Positions 25,178 to 32,329 are shown, counted from the first letter of the stretch. The stretch is DNA of 39,867 bases from an uncultured Clostridia bacterium (GCA_937894515.1 CALCRH010000062.1:1-39867); one strand, 5' to 3'. A program made the numbers and translations. Notes: generated from the sequence alone by a model not told the origin.

Positions 25178-25206
25178 AGTCTATGCAAAGCATCCGAAAA
25201 ATAGAC
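25178..25206 (-). promoter_or_regulatory. Candidate sigma-E-type sporulation promoter
   Basis: On the minus strand GTCTATT (25200-25206) and CATAGACT (25178-25185) are exactly 14 bases apart. The known sigma-E consensus is KMATATT-N14-CATACAHT; the -10 fits with one mismatch and the -35 at five of seven. The start codon at 25156 lies just downstream of the expected transcription start. Confidence 0.5.
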
Positions 25207-25240
25207 GACCATACCGCCGGTTTCCTGCCCATTTTTCCAC

Positions 25241-25269
25241 TTGACAGTAACAGGAAAAGTTCATATAAT
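25241..25269 (+). promoter_or_regulatory. Consensus sigma-A promoter of tRNA-Pro
   Basis: Perfect TTGACA (25241-25246) and TATAAT (25264-25269) spaced by 17 bases; transcription should start about five bases before the mature tRNA. Confidence 0.92.
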
Positions 25270-25280
25270 AGAAAGGCTTA

Positions 25281-25356
25281 CGGGGAGTAGCGCAGTCGGT
25301 AGCGCGCTTGGTTCGGGACCAAGAGGCCGGGAGTTCAAGTCTCCTCTCTCCGACCA
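25281..25356 (+). tRNA. tRNA-Pro(CGG)
   Basis: A full cloverleaf of 76 bases. The acceptor stem CGGGGAG pairs with CTCTCCG (one G-U pair), the anticodon stem CTTGG/CCAAG encloses the loop TTCGGGA, and the anticodon is CGG, reading CCG. The T-arm has GTTCAAG and CCA is encoded. A consensus promoter precedes it and a strong terminator follows. Confidence 0.97.
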
Positions 25357-25358
25357 TG

Positions 25359-25393
25359 AAAAAGGGTACACCTTTTGGTGTGCCCTTTTTCAT
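25359..25393 (+). terminator. tRNA-Pro terminator
   Basis: GGGTACACC and GGTGTGCCC pair around a TTTT loop, flanked by A-rich and T-rich arms, immediately after the CCA end. Confidence 0.9.
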
Positions 25394-25399
25394 ATTCTA

Positions 25400-25517
25400 A
25401 GGAGACTTGAAACGAAATTCGATTTTGTGTGAGCAACGCGAACAAACAAAATCGACAGCAAACGATTGATAATCGTTTGCACATTGAGTAGAAAGTCTCC
25501 TCTTGACCACCATCAAG
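25400..25517. repeat. Nested palindrome cluster downstream of tRNA-Pro
   Basis: An outer stem AGGAGACTT/AAGTCTCCT (25400-25408, 25493-25501) encloses two hairpins: CGATTTTGT/ACAAAATCG (25420-25428, 25446-25454) and GCAAACGATT/AATCGTTTGC (25458-25467, 25471-25480). A fourth hairpin CTTGA/TCAAG follows (25502-25506, 25513-25517). AGGAGACTTGAA (25400-25411) is an exact inverted copy of the tRNA T-arm region at 25334-25345, and 25493-25503 repeats 11 bases of it in direct orientation. It has no coding content that I can see. It may be an attachment-site remnant or a structured RNA. Confidence 0.75.
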
Positions 25518-25659
25518 ATAGTAGATTTTGATAGAACGGCTACTGCCTATTTTCTATGCAAGAAGCCATCATATTTTTACAAAGAATTCACATACTATTC
25601 AGATTGTGTTCAGAATACCGAGATACCATAAGTGCAAATTACCAAAGGAGGAAAATCTT

Positions 25660-27027
25660 TTGAAGATAAAAAAACCGATTATAGTACTTGTCACAACAGC
25701 CATCGTGCTTTTGTTAACAGGATGCAATCAAGCCGTTCCTTTAGTCAATGGGTCTGACATATATGAAAAGTATCCCGAAGCACATGTTCTTCAGCTAAAC
25801 GGAAATACCGCAAGCATTGACGGAGAAGCGTTGGAAGAATTCGACTACTTATGGCGTGCCGACCCTTCTCTTCCGGAAGCGCAGTTTGAGGGAGCAGTGC
25901 CAGACGAAACTCTTTGTGCATATATCGCGCACGATATCATCTATTATCCCGAAATACCGGAATCTGCGTTTGTAAAAGAGAATTACGATGGTGAGCAGGA
26001 ATGGGTAACTAGATTTACCGCTGATGGGCTGCAAGACTATATTTTCGGCACCCTTCCCGTATTGGGTTCGGAGTTCCCAAGCGCAATGATGCACTCGGCG
26101 GATGAAGCATACAAGAATCCTGTAATCCACATTACGGAGCCGGGAGAATACATTATCGAAGGGGCCTTTAACGGGCAGCTGTTTTTTGACTTTGGCGATG
26201 AAGACGACACCTTTGCAAACGAAGATGCTTCGGTCGTTGTCATATTGAATGGAGCAAATGTAACGTGCTGCGTTGCTCCGGCGATCGTTTTTCATGATGT
26301 TTATGAATGCGATAACACATGGGAGAGCAGGGAAAGCTATTCAGATATAACCGATCTTTCCGATGCCGGAGTAAAGATTATAATAGCAGACGGAACGGAG
26401 AACAACTTTACCGGTTGTAATGTGTATCGGCTGCTAAAACCGGAATACAAAAAAGACAGCACCTCCGTGCAGAAAAAGCTTTGGAAAACGGATGGTGCAT
26501 TTTACAGTTTTCAATCTCTTGAGATAAATGCAGAAACAAAAGGTACTGGAATTTTGAACATTACAAGTAAAACCTTTGAGGGCTTGGACTGCGAATTGCA
26601 TATGACGATAAACGGAGGATATGTAAATGTGTTCTCTCAAGATGACGGAATAAACGTCAACGAGGATCATGTTTCCGTATTTACAATGAACGGCGGACAC
26701 CTAACCATATTTGCAAGCCTCGGGGCCGAAGGTGATGTGATTGATTCAAATGGATACATCCGAATCAACGGCGGCATGATTGCCGGAACATCCAAGTCTC
26801 CAAGCGATGAGCTGCTTGATTCCGAAAACGGAACTTATCTATCCGAAACCGCAACGGTGATTTCCGGCGGAAGCGCGTCCTTGGACAAGCAATTTGCCGC
26901 TCCGGGGAACAGACCATCTGATAGGCCAAATGGTGAGCCCGGAGAATTGCCTCCTGATAGGCCAAACGATGCATTCGGAGAAATGCCGCCCGACAGACCC
27001 GCTGATGAACCGATCTATATTCAGTGA
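25660..27027 (+). CDS. Lipoprotein with Cthe_2159-type (DUF4353) beta-helix domain
   Basis: A secreted lipoprotein of 455 residues. The signal peptide is KIKKPIIVLVTTAIVLLL with the lipobox LLTGC, giving a lipid-anchored Cys near residue 22. The middle and C-terminal part (about 140-410) shows the repeating pattern of the Cthe_2159 carbohydrate-binding beta-helix family: VVVILNGANVT, VKIIIADGTEN, FQSLEINAETKGTG, LHMTINGGYV, DDGINVNEDHVSVFTMNGGHLTIF and IRINGGMIAG. The tail is a Pro-rich stretch with repeated PPDRP. The start is TTG at 25660, eight bases after AAAGGAGG; the longer open frame upstream has no ribosome site. Its base composition is clearly more AT-rich than its neighbours and it is almost the only plus-strand protein gene, both pointing to acquisition. 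Possible pectin or polysaccharide binding at the cell surface. Confidence 0.85.
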   Translation: MKIKKPIIVLVTTAIVLLLTGCNQAVPLVNGSDIYEKYPEAHVLQLNGNTASIDGEALEEFDYLWRADPSLPEAQFEGAVPDETLCAYIAHDIIYYPEIPESAFVKENYDGEQEWVTRFTADGLQDYIFGTLPVLGSEFPSAMMHSADEAYKNPVIHITEPGEYIIEGAFNGQLFFDFGDEDDTFANEDASVVVILNGANVTCCVAPAIVFHDVYECDNTWESRESYSDITDLSDAGVKIIIADGTENNFTGCNVYRLLKPEYKKDSTSVQKKLWKTDGAFYSFQSLEINAETKGTGILNITSKTFEGLDCELHMTINGGYVNVFSQDDGINVNEDHVSVFTMNGGHLTIFASLGAEGDVIDSNGYIRINGGMIAGTSKSPSDELLDSENGTYLSETATVISGGSASLDKQFAAPGNRPSDRPNGEPGELPPDRPNDAFGEMPPDRPADEPIYIQ

Positions 27028-27123
27028 CTGACAGTTTTCCCAGTAAACATGTGCTTACAGCTGTACCCCCTTGATTTGAAACTGTGAAGAAAATTCTATC
27101 ATGGTTTCCTTTCCACTTAAAAT

Positions 27124-27152
27124 AGGGATATCCATTCTGGTATCCCTGTTTT
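27124..27152 (+). terminator. Terminator after the lipoprotein gene
   Basis: AGGGATA pairs with TATCCCT (27124-27130, 27141-27147), with an inner CCA/TGG helix, followed by GTTTT. It lies about 100 bases after the stop; the bases between hold nothing I recognise. Confidence 0.6.
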
Positions 27153-27186
27153 GACATTCTGAGGTGCCTTTCTCCCAACAGATTAA

Positions 27187-27219
27187 GGACACGGTGTAAA
27201 CACACCGTGTCCCTGTTTT
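27187..27219. terminator. Bidirectional terminator between convergent genes
   Basis: A perfect 11-bp stem (27187-27197 with 27202-27212) with AAAC loop sits next to the stop codon of the reductase gene. The plus-strand side has CTGTTTTTA; the minus-strand side has only TTAATC, so it may work best for the plus strand. Confidence 0.7.
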
Positions 27220-27845
27220 TAGTCTTCCCGAATAAAATTTGTCATCACAGTCGGCTCTTTTTCCGGCATACCGTATTTTTCCTTGCCCAGAGCGATGCTC
27301 TTCATCAGAAACGCCATGTTCTGCGCCAGTGTCCGCATCATCTGCATACCCTCCAAGTCCTGCTTGGCTTCCGCAGCGTTGTGCCCGTGGATCCCATTCC
27401 AGTACTGGCCCGAGGCCACCGGCATACCGCTGATGGTCAGGTACTTGTTGAGTTGGTCAAAGGTCGCGGTCAAGCCGCCGCGACGAGCGGAACACACCAC
27501 CGCGCCCACCTTCATCCGCAGATCCTTGTACATGGTGCTGAAGAACAGACGATCCAGCAGAGCCGTCAGCGTGGAGTTCGCCGAGCCATAGTAAACAGGG
27601 CTGCCCAAAACCAATCCATCGGCGGCCATCAGTTTGTCGGCCACTTCATTGACGATGTCGTCCATCACGCATCGCTGGTGGGTGGCACAATAGCCGCAGG
27701 CCTGACAACCTTTGATATCCAGTTGCCCCAGGTGCAGCATTTCCACCTGAATGCCTTCTTTTTCAAAAATCTTCTCCATCTCGTGGAGTGCCGTATAGGT
27801 ACTGCCTTTTTCATGGGGACTTCCGTTGAGCATTAAGACTTTCAT
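27219..27845 (-). CDS. Iron-sulfur flavoprotein-like NADPH-dependent FMN reductase
   Basis: A 208-residue flavodoxin-fold oxidoreductase. The N-terminus has NGSPHEKGST for FMN phosphate binding. The compact motif CQACGYCATHQRC gives CxxCxxCx5C, as in iron-sulfur flavoproteins of anaerobes that carry a 4Fe-4S cluster. SPVYYGS follows, contacting the flavin. It is cytoplasmic. Family members pass electrons from ferredoxin to oxygen, peroxide or quinone-like acceptors. AAGGAGG precedes the ATG by nine bases. It stands alone, convergent with the lipoprotein gene. Confidence 0.87.
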   Translation of the reverse strand: MKVLMLNGSPHEKGSTYTALHEMEKIFEKEGIQVEMLHLGQLDIKGCQACGYCATHQRCVMDDIVNEVADKLMAADGLVLGSPVYYGSANSTLTALLDRLFFSTMYKDLRMKVGAVVCSARRGGLTATFDQLNKYLTISGMPVASGQYWNGIHGHNAAEAKQDLEGMQMMRTLAQNMAFLMKSIALGKEKYGMPEKEPTVMTNFIRED

Positions 27846-27906
27846 CGCTCCGTTCCTCCTTCATTTTTCAACAAAACTCATTGTAATACTGCCCGAAAAA
27901 ACGTTA

Positions 27907-28083
27907 TCATTCCCTATATCCCATCTTCTCAGTCAGGTCGTACAGGCTCTTGTCATACTGCGAATGCGTGATTGTGCCGTGCTCAAGGAAAGTAGCCAAC
28001 AGTGCGACCTGACGTTGATAAAGATCTTTCTTCTTTTCTTCCGGTGTCAGGGTATCCCACGATACAGCATTCGCCTTTTCCAT
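27907..28083 (-). CDS. Small hypothetical protein, 58 residues
   Basis: I translated this from the minus strand: it starts MEKANAVSWDTLTPEEKKKD and ends LTEKMGYRE. It is charged, helical and has no membrane segment or Cys. AAGGAG lies nine bases before the ATG, and an extended -10 promoter stands upstream, so it is likely a real gene. From memory it resembles short proteins of gut Firmicutes with LYxRQxxLLxTFLExGxI...QYxKSLxDLTEKMG, some of them near mobile elements; no function is known. Confidence 0.78.
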   Translation of the reverse strand: MEKANAVSWDTLTPEEKKKDLYQRQVALLATFLEHGTITHSQYDKSLYDLTEKMGYRE

Positions 28084-28107
28084 TGTACCGCTCTCCTTCC
28101 TGAGAGT

Positions 28108-28136
28108 ATTGTATCATGCCGATACGCCATCTTCAA
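28108..28136 (-). promoter_or_regulatory. Promoter of the 58-residue protein gene
   Basis: TTGAAG (28131-28136) and the extended -10 TGATACAAT (TACAAT at 28108-28113) spaced 17 bases on the minus strand. Confidence 0.7.
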
Positions 28137-28202
28137 GGGGTATAACAAGCGAAAGCGTCAGCGCCCGCGAGTTGTCGGCAACAACGAGTGTTCGACCGCC
28201 CC

Positions 28203-28241
28203 AAAAAACAAACACCACCCAAAGGGTGGTGTTTGTTTTTT
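28203..28241 (-). terminator. tRNA-Gln terminator
   Basis: A perfect stem of up to 18 bp (28203-28220 with 28224-28241) with an AAA loop on the plus strand; its outer part supplies the T-tract. It begins at the CCA end of the tRNA. Confidence 0.9.
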
Positions 28242-28314
28242 GGCAGCGGGAGAAGGATTCGAACCCTCACATACGGAGTCAGAGTCCGCTGTGCTACCTT
28301 TACACAATCCCGCT
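28241..28314 (-). tRNA. tRNA-Gln(CTG)
   Basis: A 74-base cloverleaf on the minus strand. Acceptor AGCGGGA pairs with TCCCGCT, the discriminator is G and CCA is encoded. The anticodon loop CTCTGAC gives anticodon CTG, reading CAG. The T-arm has GGTTCGAATCC. A consensus promoter lies upstream. Confidence 0.96.
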
Positions 28315-28331
28315 ATGTTCTTGACGAACAT
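28315..28331. promoter_or_regulatory. Palindrome between promoter and tRNA-Gln
   Basis: ATGTTC and GAACAT arms around TTGAC lie between the -10 box and the first base of the mature tRNA. It would form a 5' leader hairpin in the primary transcript or an operator in DNA. Confidence 0.5.
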
Positions 28332-28336
28332 TGATT

Positions 28337-28364
28337 ATTATACAGATTTTATTCGGTTTGTCAA
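28337..28364 (-). promoter_or_regulatory. Consensus promoter of tRNA-Gln
   Basis: Perfect TTGACA (28359-28364) and TATAAT (28337-28342) on the minus strand, spaced 16 bases. Confidence 0.88.
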
Positions 28365-28394
28365 GCCTTTTTCCAACGATTTTTTTACTTTCCC

Positions 28395-28428
28395 AAATGA
28401 GCCGCACGAATCATCGTGCGGCTCATTT
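28395..28428 (-). terminator. Terminator after the O-antigen-ligase-like gene
   Basis: A perfect 15-bp stem (28395-28409 with 28414-28428) starts five bases after the stop codon. The T-tract on the minus strand is only three bases, so efficiency is uncertain. Confidence 0.7.
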
Positions 28429-28433
28429 CTTCT

Positions 28434-30002
28434 TTATTTCTTCGGTTTTTCCGGCTGCGCTGCGGGCATTTGCCGCATACATTTGTCAGCTACGCCTGCC
28501 AACACCCAGAACAGCGGGGTAACCAGCGCGATGGAAAAGCTAAAAAATACGTGGCCAAGATAGCCCACCATTGCGCCGCCGAAAATCAGCAGCAGCGGGT
28601 TATCAACCGCTTTTTTTAACAGCCGGATCGCCATCGAAAGGATCCAGGCAAGGTAGATCAGCAAGCCGCCGATACCCAGACACACACCCACCTGTAAAAA
28701 GTCATTGTGGGCAAAGTCAAATACCTGGTGCAGTTCACCGGACTCATAATAGGGCATTGCGCGGGAAAGATAGGTATCCGGGCCTGATCCGAACACCGGC
28801 ATTTCACCGATGAACTTTATCGATAACTTCCAAACAATACCGCGTCCGCTACCTGCATTATCTGCCAATTCGCCGTGCAAAACCTGGCTGATTTCACTTA
28901 ACAACCGATTATCGCCGTGATAGAAATAGACAAACAGCAGCGCAACAACAGTGAGAACTGCCAGTACGATCAGTACCAACCGGCGCATCTGTTTCTCGCT
29001 TAGGCGGAAGGTTTGTTCCTTCTTTTCCAAAATATATCCCAATACGATCAAAACGACTCCCAGTACAAGCCCGGCGATTGCTTTTTTCCCCGGGGCAAGC
29101 GCAATTCCCTCTTGGGTAATGGGAAACAGCTTTGCTGCGCCATAGGCACACAGTAAAGCGCCAAGCCCGATTAATGTACGCATGGCCCTTTTCCAACGGT
29201 CCAGAAGAAACGGCAGCAATACCAAAAATGCCGCTATCAGACCGATCTTACCACTATCCACATCGATAAACACCTGCAGGTAAAAATACAGCGCCATACC
29301 GCCCAGGCAGAGATAACGCCATTTGCCCGTCATCAGCACAAAGGCGCACAGAAGTGCCGGAATCACAATCGCTCCCACACCGCTGACACAGTCCACATTG
29401 CCGATGGTGGCAAAAAATCTGGTCTCCCAAATTGAGTATCCCTCCGGAGTGAGAAAATCCAAGCCAAACAGCTGCAAGAATGCCAGCACGCTCATTGCCG
29501 CAGCCATAATACCAAGTGCATAGACGTATTTATTGGTATATTCGCCCCAAAAAGACAGAAGGAAAAAGATCGCGCTATAAAGGAGAATGGTAAACAATCC
29601 CTCATAACGTCCCTGACCAAGCCAGGTATCCGCACGATACGGAGAGAATAACGAAGACAGGATCGCCCAGAAAACGTATGCCAGAATCAAGTATTGTGAA
29701 ATGGTCAGTTTTTGAAAACCCTCGGTTTTGCGCTTAACCCAGCCCTTTTTATACAGCACGAAGCCCAACGCAATCAGCAAAATACCGACCACATACAAAA
29801 CGGTCAATACACAAAACCAGACATAGCGCGCCTTTGTGATGTTATAATACTTCTGCGAGTCCATTAAAAACGGAAGTAACCCCAGCATGACAATGGCAAA
29901 CCATTGACTGAAAACTTCCCAATACCGGGCTGCTTTACGTTCATAAAGCGTTACCCCCGCATATTCGCCGATTCCGCTTTTCTCTATTTTCTTCTTTGCC
30001 AT
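28434..30002 (-). CDS. O-antigen ligase-like (Wzy_C/WaaL family) membrane protein
   Basis: A 522-residue protein with about twelve to fourteen hydrophobic segments and a large extracytoplasmic loop. That loop (about 390-445) has GRGIVWKLSI, FGSGPDTY and FDFAHNDFLQ, the last matching the conserved His-Asn region of O-antigen ligases. The family joins or polymerises glycan chains on the outer membrane face; in Gram-positives some glycosylate surface polymers or proteins. No other glycan genes are nearby, so the substrate is unknown. The C-terminus is a Pro/Lys-rich tail. GAGGAT precedes the ATG. Confidence 0.82.
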   Translation of the reverse strand: MAKKKIEKSGIGEYAGVTLYERKAARYWEVFSQWFAIVMLGLLPFLMDSQKYYNITKARYVWFCVLTVLYVVGILLIALGFVLYKKGWVKRKTEGFQKLTISQYLILAYVFWAILSSLFSPYRADTWLGQGRYEGLFTILLYSAIFFLLSFWGEYTNKYVYALGIMAAAMSVLAFLQLFGLDFLTPEGYSIWETRFFATIGNVDCVSGVGAIVIPALLCAFVLMTGKWRYLCLGGMALYFYLQVFIDVDSGKIGLIAAFLVLLPFLLDRWKRAMRTLIGLGALLCAYGAAKLFPITQEGIALAPGKKAIAGLVLGVVLIVLGYILEKKEQTFRLSEKQMRRLVLIVLAVLTVVALLFVYFYHGDNRLLSEISQVLHGELADNAGSGRGIVWKLSIKFIGEMPVFGSGPDTYLSRAMPYYESGELHQVFDFAHNDFLQVGVCLGIGGLLIYLAWILSMAIRLLKKAVDNPLLLIFGGAMVGYLGHVFFSFSIALVTPLFWVLAGVADKCMRQMPAAQPEKPKK

Positions 30003-30040
30003 GCTATATCCTCACATTCAAAAAGAGATTCATTTTTTAT

Positions 30041-30069
30041 AGTATAGCACTTCTTTTCATTTTCGTAAA
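30041..30069 (-). promoter_or_regulatory. Promoter of the O-antigen-ligase-like gene
   Basis: TTTACG (30064-30069) and extended -10 TGCTATACT (TATACT at 30041-30046), 17 bases apart on the minus strand. Confidence 0.65.
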
Positions 30070-30084
30070 TGCTTTTCTTTTCAA

Positions 30085-30118
30085 CAAAAAAACATGGGGA
30101 GAGTTCCCCATGTTTTTT
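30085..30118 (-). terminator. thiT terminator
   Basis: ACATGGGGA/TCCCCATGT with a 4-base loop, flanked by long A and T runs, directly after the thiT stop. Confidence 0.9.
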
Positions 30119-30672
30119 TATCCATTCAGGTCCTCTGCCCGCAGGTACTTCCCCATCGGGCGATACAATATGGCAAAGGCAAGCAGCGTTATGGCTATAT
30201 TGGGCAGCATATAGGCCACATTGTAGAGCAGGGAATAAAACCAGGGACCTGACATCGTCATTCCGAAGAATTCCTCCGGCATATAGGCCGCCCAAACCGT
30301 AGCCCCCACCACAAAGTGTACCAAAAAACGCATACCGCCGCCCAGCAGCGTTCCCAGATAGGCCGCGCCTTTTTTGCCGCGGCACAGTCCGGCAACCCCC
30401 ACCGCCGTATAAGCCAGCAGGTAATCGCCGATTATGCTCTGCCAGCCGATGGCAAATCCGCCGTCCAGTGTAAATTGTAAAATGCCCAGCACAAAGCCGG
30501 CAAATATTCCTCGTCCAACCCCCCATCGAATGGCATACAGAACGATAGGGACCATTGTCAGCACGATGCTGCCGCCCCAGGGCATACGCCACAGTCGCAG
30601 ATAGCTTAAAAGCTGAGCCGCCGCCACCAAAATTGCCCCTTCGCACAGGGCACGTACTTTCCGATGTGACAT
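30118..30672 (-). CDS. thiT: Energy-coupling-factor thiamine transporter S component ThiT
   Basis: A 184-residue membrane protein of the ThiT/YuaJ family with about six helices. It binds thiamine and works with a shared ECF energising module encoded elsewhere. The MRFLVHFVVGATVWAAYMPE segment and the conserved GWQSIIGDYLLAY loop are typical. The ATG at 30672 follows GGAGG; an in-frame start further upstream would fall in the terminator stem of the leader. The TPP riboswitch and terminator upstream confirm thiamine control. Confidence 0.93.
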   Translation of the reverse strand: MSHRKVRALCEGAILVAAAQLLSYLRLWRMPWGGSIVLTMVPIVLYAIRWGVGRGIFAGFVLGILQFTLDGGFAIGWQSIIGDYLLAYTAVGVAGLCRGKKGAAYLGTLLGGGMRFLVHFVVGATVWAAYMPEEFFGMTMSGPWFYSLLYNVAYMLPNIAITLLAFAILYRPMGKYLRAEDLNG

Positions 30673-30684
30673 TTTTTCGCCTCC

Positions 30685-30727
30685 AAAAAATAAAACCGCA
30701 TTGCGTACCGGTCGGCGCACAATGCGG
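30685..30727 (-). terminator. Riboswitch-controlled terminator of thiT
   Basis: CCGCATTG and CAATGCGG arms followed on the minus strand by TTTTATTTTTT, between the riboswitch and the thiT ribosome site. This is the expression platform of the TPP riboswitch. Confidence 0.88.
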
Positions 30728-30744
30728 AAAATAGGCTTATCTTT

Positions 30745-30820
30745 CACATTCCTACGCCGGCATTACCCGGATCAGGTTCGAGGGTACCTCTCAGCCGACT
30801 TGCGTCAGCGCCCCTTGTAT
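30745..30820 (-). promoter_or_regulatory. TPP riboswitch (THI element)
   Basis: The minus strand has the conserved GGGGCGC, CTGAGAG, ACCCTCGAACCTGATC and GGGTAATGCCGGCGTAGG segments of the TPP aptamer in order. Binding of thiamine pyrophosphate should favour the terminator downstream and shut off thiT. Confidence 0.97.
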
Positions 30821-30830
30821 TTGTATGCGT

Positions 30831-30859
30831 ATCATAGCAAAAAAATGCGGAACTGTCAA
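30831..30859 (-). promoter_or_regulatory. thiT: Promoter of the thiT riboswitch transcript
   Basis: TTGACA (30854-30859) and TATGAT (30831-30836) are spaced 17 bases on the minus strand. The -35 is the loop and closing base pair of the pncB terminator. Transcription would start within a few bases of the aptamer. Confidence 0.8.
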
Positions 30860-30873
30860 GTTCCGCATTTTTT
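30838..30873 (-). terminator. pncB terminator
   Basis: AATGCGGAACT/AGTTCCGCATT with a 4-base loop and A/T runs either side, just after the pncB stop. Confidence 0.9.
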
Positions 30874-30877
30874 CGTA

Positions 30878-32329
30878 TTACTCCTGAGATTTCCGCAGCA
30901 GCTCCTGCTGAATATCCCACAGCTTTTGGCTCAGATCCACATAGTAGCTATGGGGATTGTCAAATCGCTTGACCTCGTCCCACAGAGTGTCCACCTGCTG
31001 GGCGCAGTATGCCTTGATCTCCGGCAGAGCCGGTCTGTTGTAGACCAGCTTGCCGTCTTTGAAAATCGGCACCAGTAATTCCCTTGCATGGAAATTATAC
31101 ACGTTTTTCTTCTTCCACGTTGCCGCCGGATCAAAAATCTCCAAGTCGCCGCTGTCGTCTACGATTTCATCGTAGACCGTCATATAGTCCGCAATGGCCT
31201 TCCCGGTGTCATTGCCGTAGAAACGCCACAGCTTCTTGAAATGGGGCACGGTGATCTTCTCAATGTTTTCGCTCACCTTGATTTTCGGCACGACCACGCC
31301 GTCCCGATCCTCCACCGCTGTCAGCTTATAAACGCCGCCGAACACCGGCTCAGACTTGGCGGTGATCAGTCGCTCACCTACGCCGAACATATCCACCTGT
31401 GCATCCTGCAAAAACAGATCCTGGATCAGATACTCGTCCAGCGAATTGCTCACCGTGATCTGACAGGTCTCCCACCCGGCCTCGTCCAGCATCTTCCGTG
31501 CTTTGCGGCTTAAATACGCAATATCACCGCTGTCCAGTCGAATACCGCACTTGGTAATTCCCTTTGGCTTGAGTACCTCGTTAAAGACCCGTATCGCATT
31601 GGGCACACCGGATTTCAAGGTGTTATAGGTGTCCACCAGCAGGGTTGCATTGGTGGGATAGGTCTCGCAATACGTCTTAAATGCCTCATACTCGCTGTCA
31701 AACATCTGCACCCAGGCATGGGCCATGGTACCGCCTGCCGGCACGCCATAGATCTCATCCGAAATGGTGCAGGCTGTTCCGGCGCAGCCGCCGATATAGG
31801 CCGCACGGGCGCCGATGATGGCGGCGTCAGACCCCTGAGCACGGCGAGAGCCGAACTCCAGCACGGTGCGTCCACGAGCCGCCCGGCAAATACGATTGGC
31901 CTTGGTAGCGATCAGGCTCTGGTGGTTGATGGTCAGCAGGGTAAAGGTCTCGATGAGCTGCGCCTCAATGGCCGGCGCCCGCACAACGACCAGCGGTTCC
32001 TTGGGAAATACCGGTGTCCCCTCCGGAATCGCGTAGATATCACCTGTAAAGCGAAATTCCTTTAAATAGTTGAGAAAATCTTCATTAAACAGGTTTCTGC
32101 TCCGCAGATAGGTAATATCCTCTTCGCTGAAATGCAGATTTTCGATATACTCGATCAGTTGCTCCAAGCCGGCGGTAATGGCAAATCCACCGCCGTCAGG
32201 TACCCTGCGGAAAAAGACGTCAAAGTAGCAGATCCGGTCTTTATACCCATTCTGAAAATAACCGTTCGCCATTGTCAGCTCATAAAAATCGCAGAGCATC
32301 GTCATGTTCAGCTTTTCCTGTGTTTTCAT
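30878..32329 (-). CDS. pncB: Nicotinate phosphoribosyltransferase
   Basis: A 483-residue enzyme that makes nicotinate mononucleotide from nicotinate and PRPP, in NAD salvage. The sequence has the N-terminal DFYELTMANGYF, the FGSRRAQG motif and GTMAHAWVQMF, and the later RLDSGDIAYLSRKAR, which contacts substrate. Length matches the family. The ATG at 32329 follows GAGGG by nine bases; an upstream in-frame TTG is unlikely. It has its own promoter and terminator. Confidence 0.95.
   Translation of the reverse strand: MKTQEKLNMTMLCDFYELTMANGYFQNGYKDRICYFDVFFRRVPDGGGFAITAGLEQLIEYIENLHFSEEDITYLRSRNLFNEDFLNYLKEFRFTGDIYAIPEGTPVFPKEPLVVVRAPAIEAQLIETFTLLTINHQSLIATKANRICRAARGRTVLEFGSRRAQGSDAAIIGARAAYIGGCAGTACTISDEIYGVPAGGTMAHAWVQMFDSEYEAFKTYCETYPTNATLLVDTYNTLKSGVPNAIRVFNEVLKPKGITKCGIRLDSGDIAYLSRKARKMLDEAGWETCQITVSNSLDEYLIQDLFLQDAQVDMFGVGERLITAKSEPVFGGVYKLTAVEDRDGVVVPKIKVSENIEKITVPHFKKLWRFYGNDTGKAIADYMTVYDEIVDDSGDLEIFDPAATWKKKNVYNFHARELLVPIFKDGKLVYNRPALPEIKAYCAQQVDTLWDEVKRFDNPHSYYVDLSQKLWDIQQELLRKSQE

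Noticed and set aside
25181..25393. 70-residue minus-strand ORF (contains ERRLELPASWSR)
   Set aside because: It is the antisense of tRNA-Pro and its terminator, a well-known false ORF type.
28084..28202. Possible gene in the gap between the 58-residue gene and tRNA-Gln terminator
   Set aside because: No ORF with a ribosome site is visible; apart from the promoter I see nothing in it.
27826..28563. Plus-strand ORFs of 245 and 71 residues across tRNA-Gln (GEGFEPSHTE, EKDSNPH)
   Set aside because: They read the antisense of tRNA-Gln and run through two terminators and a promoter; classic spurious tRNA-antisense ORFs.
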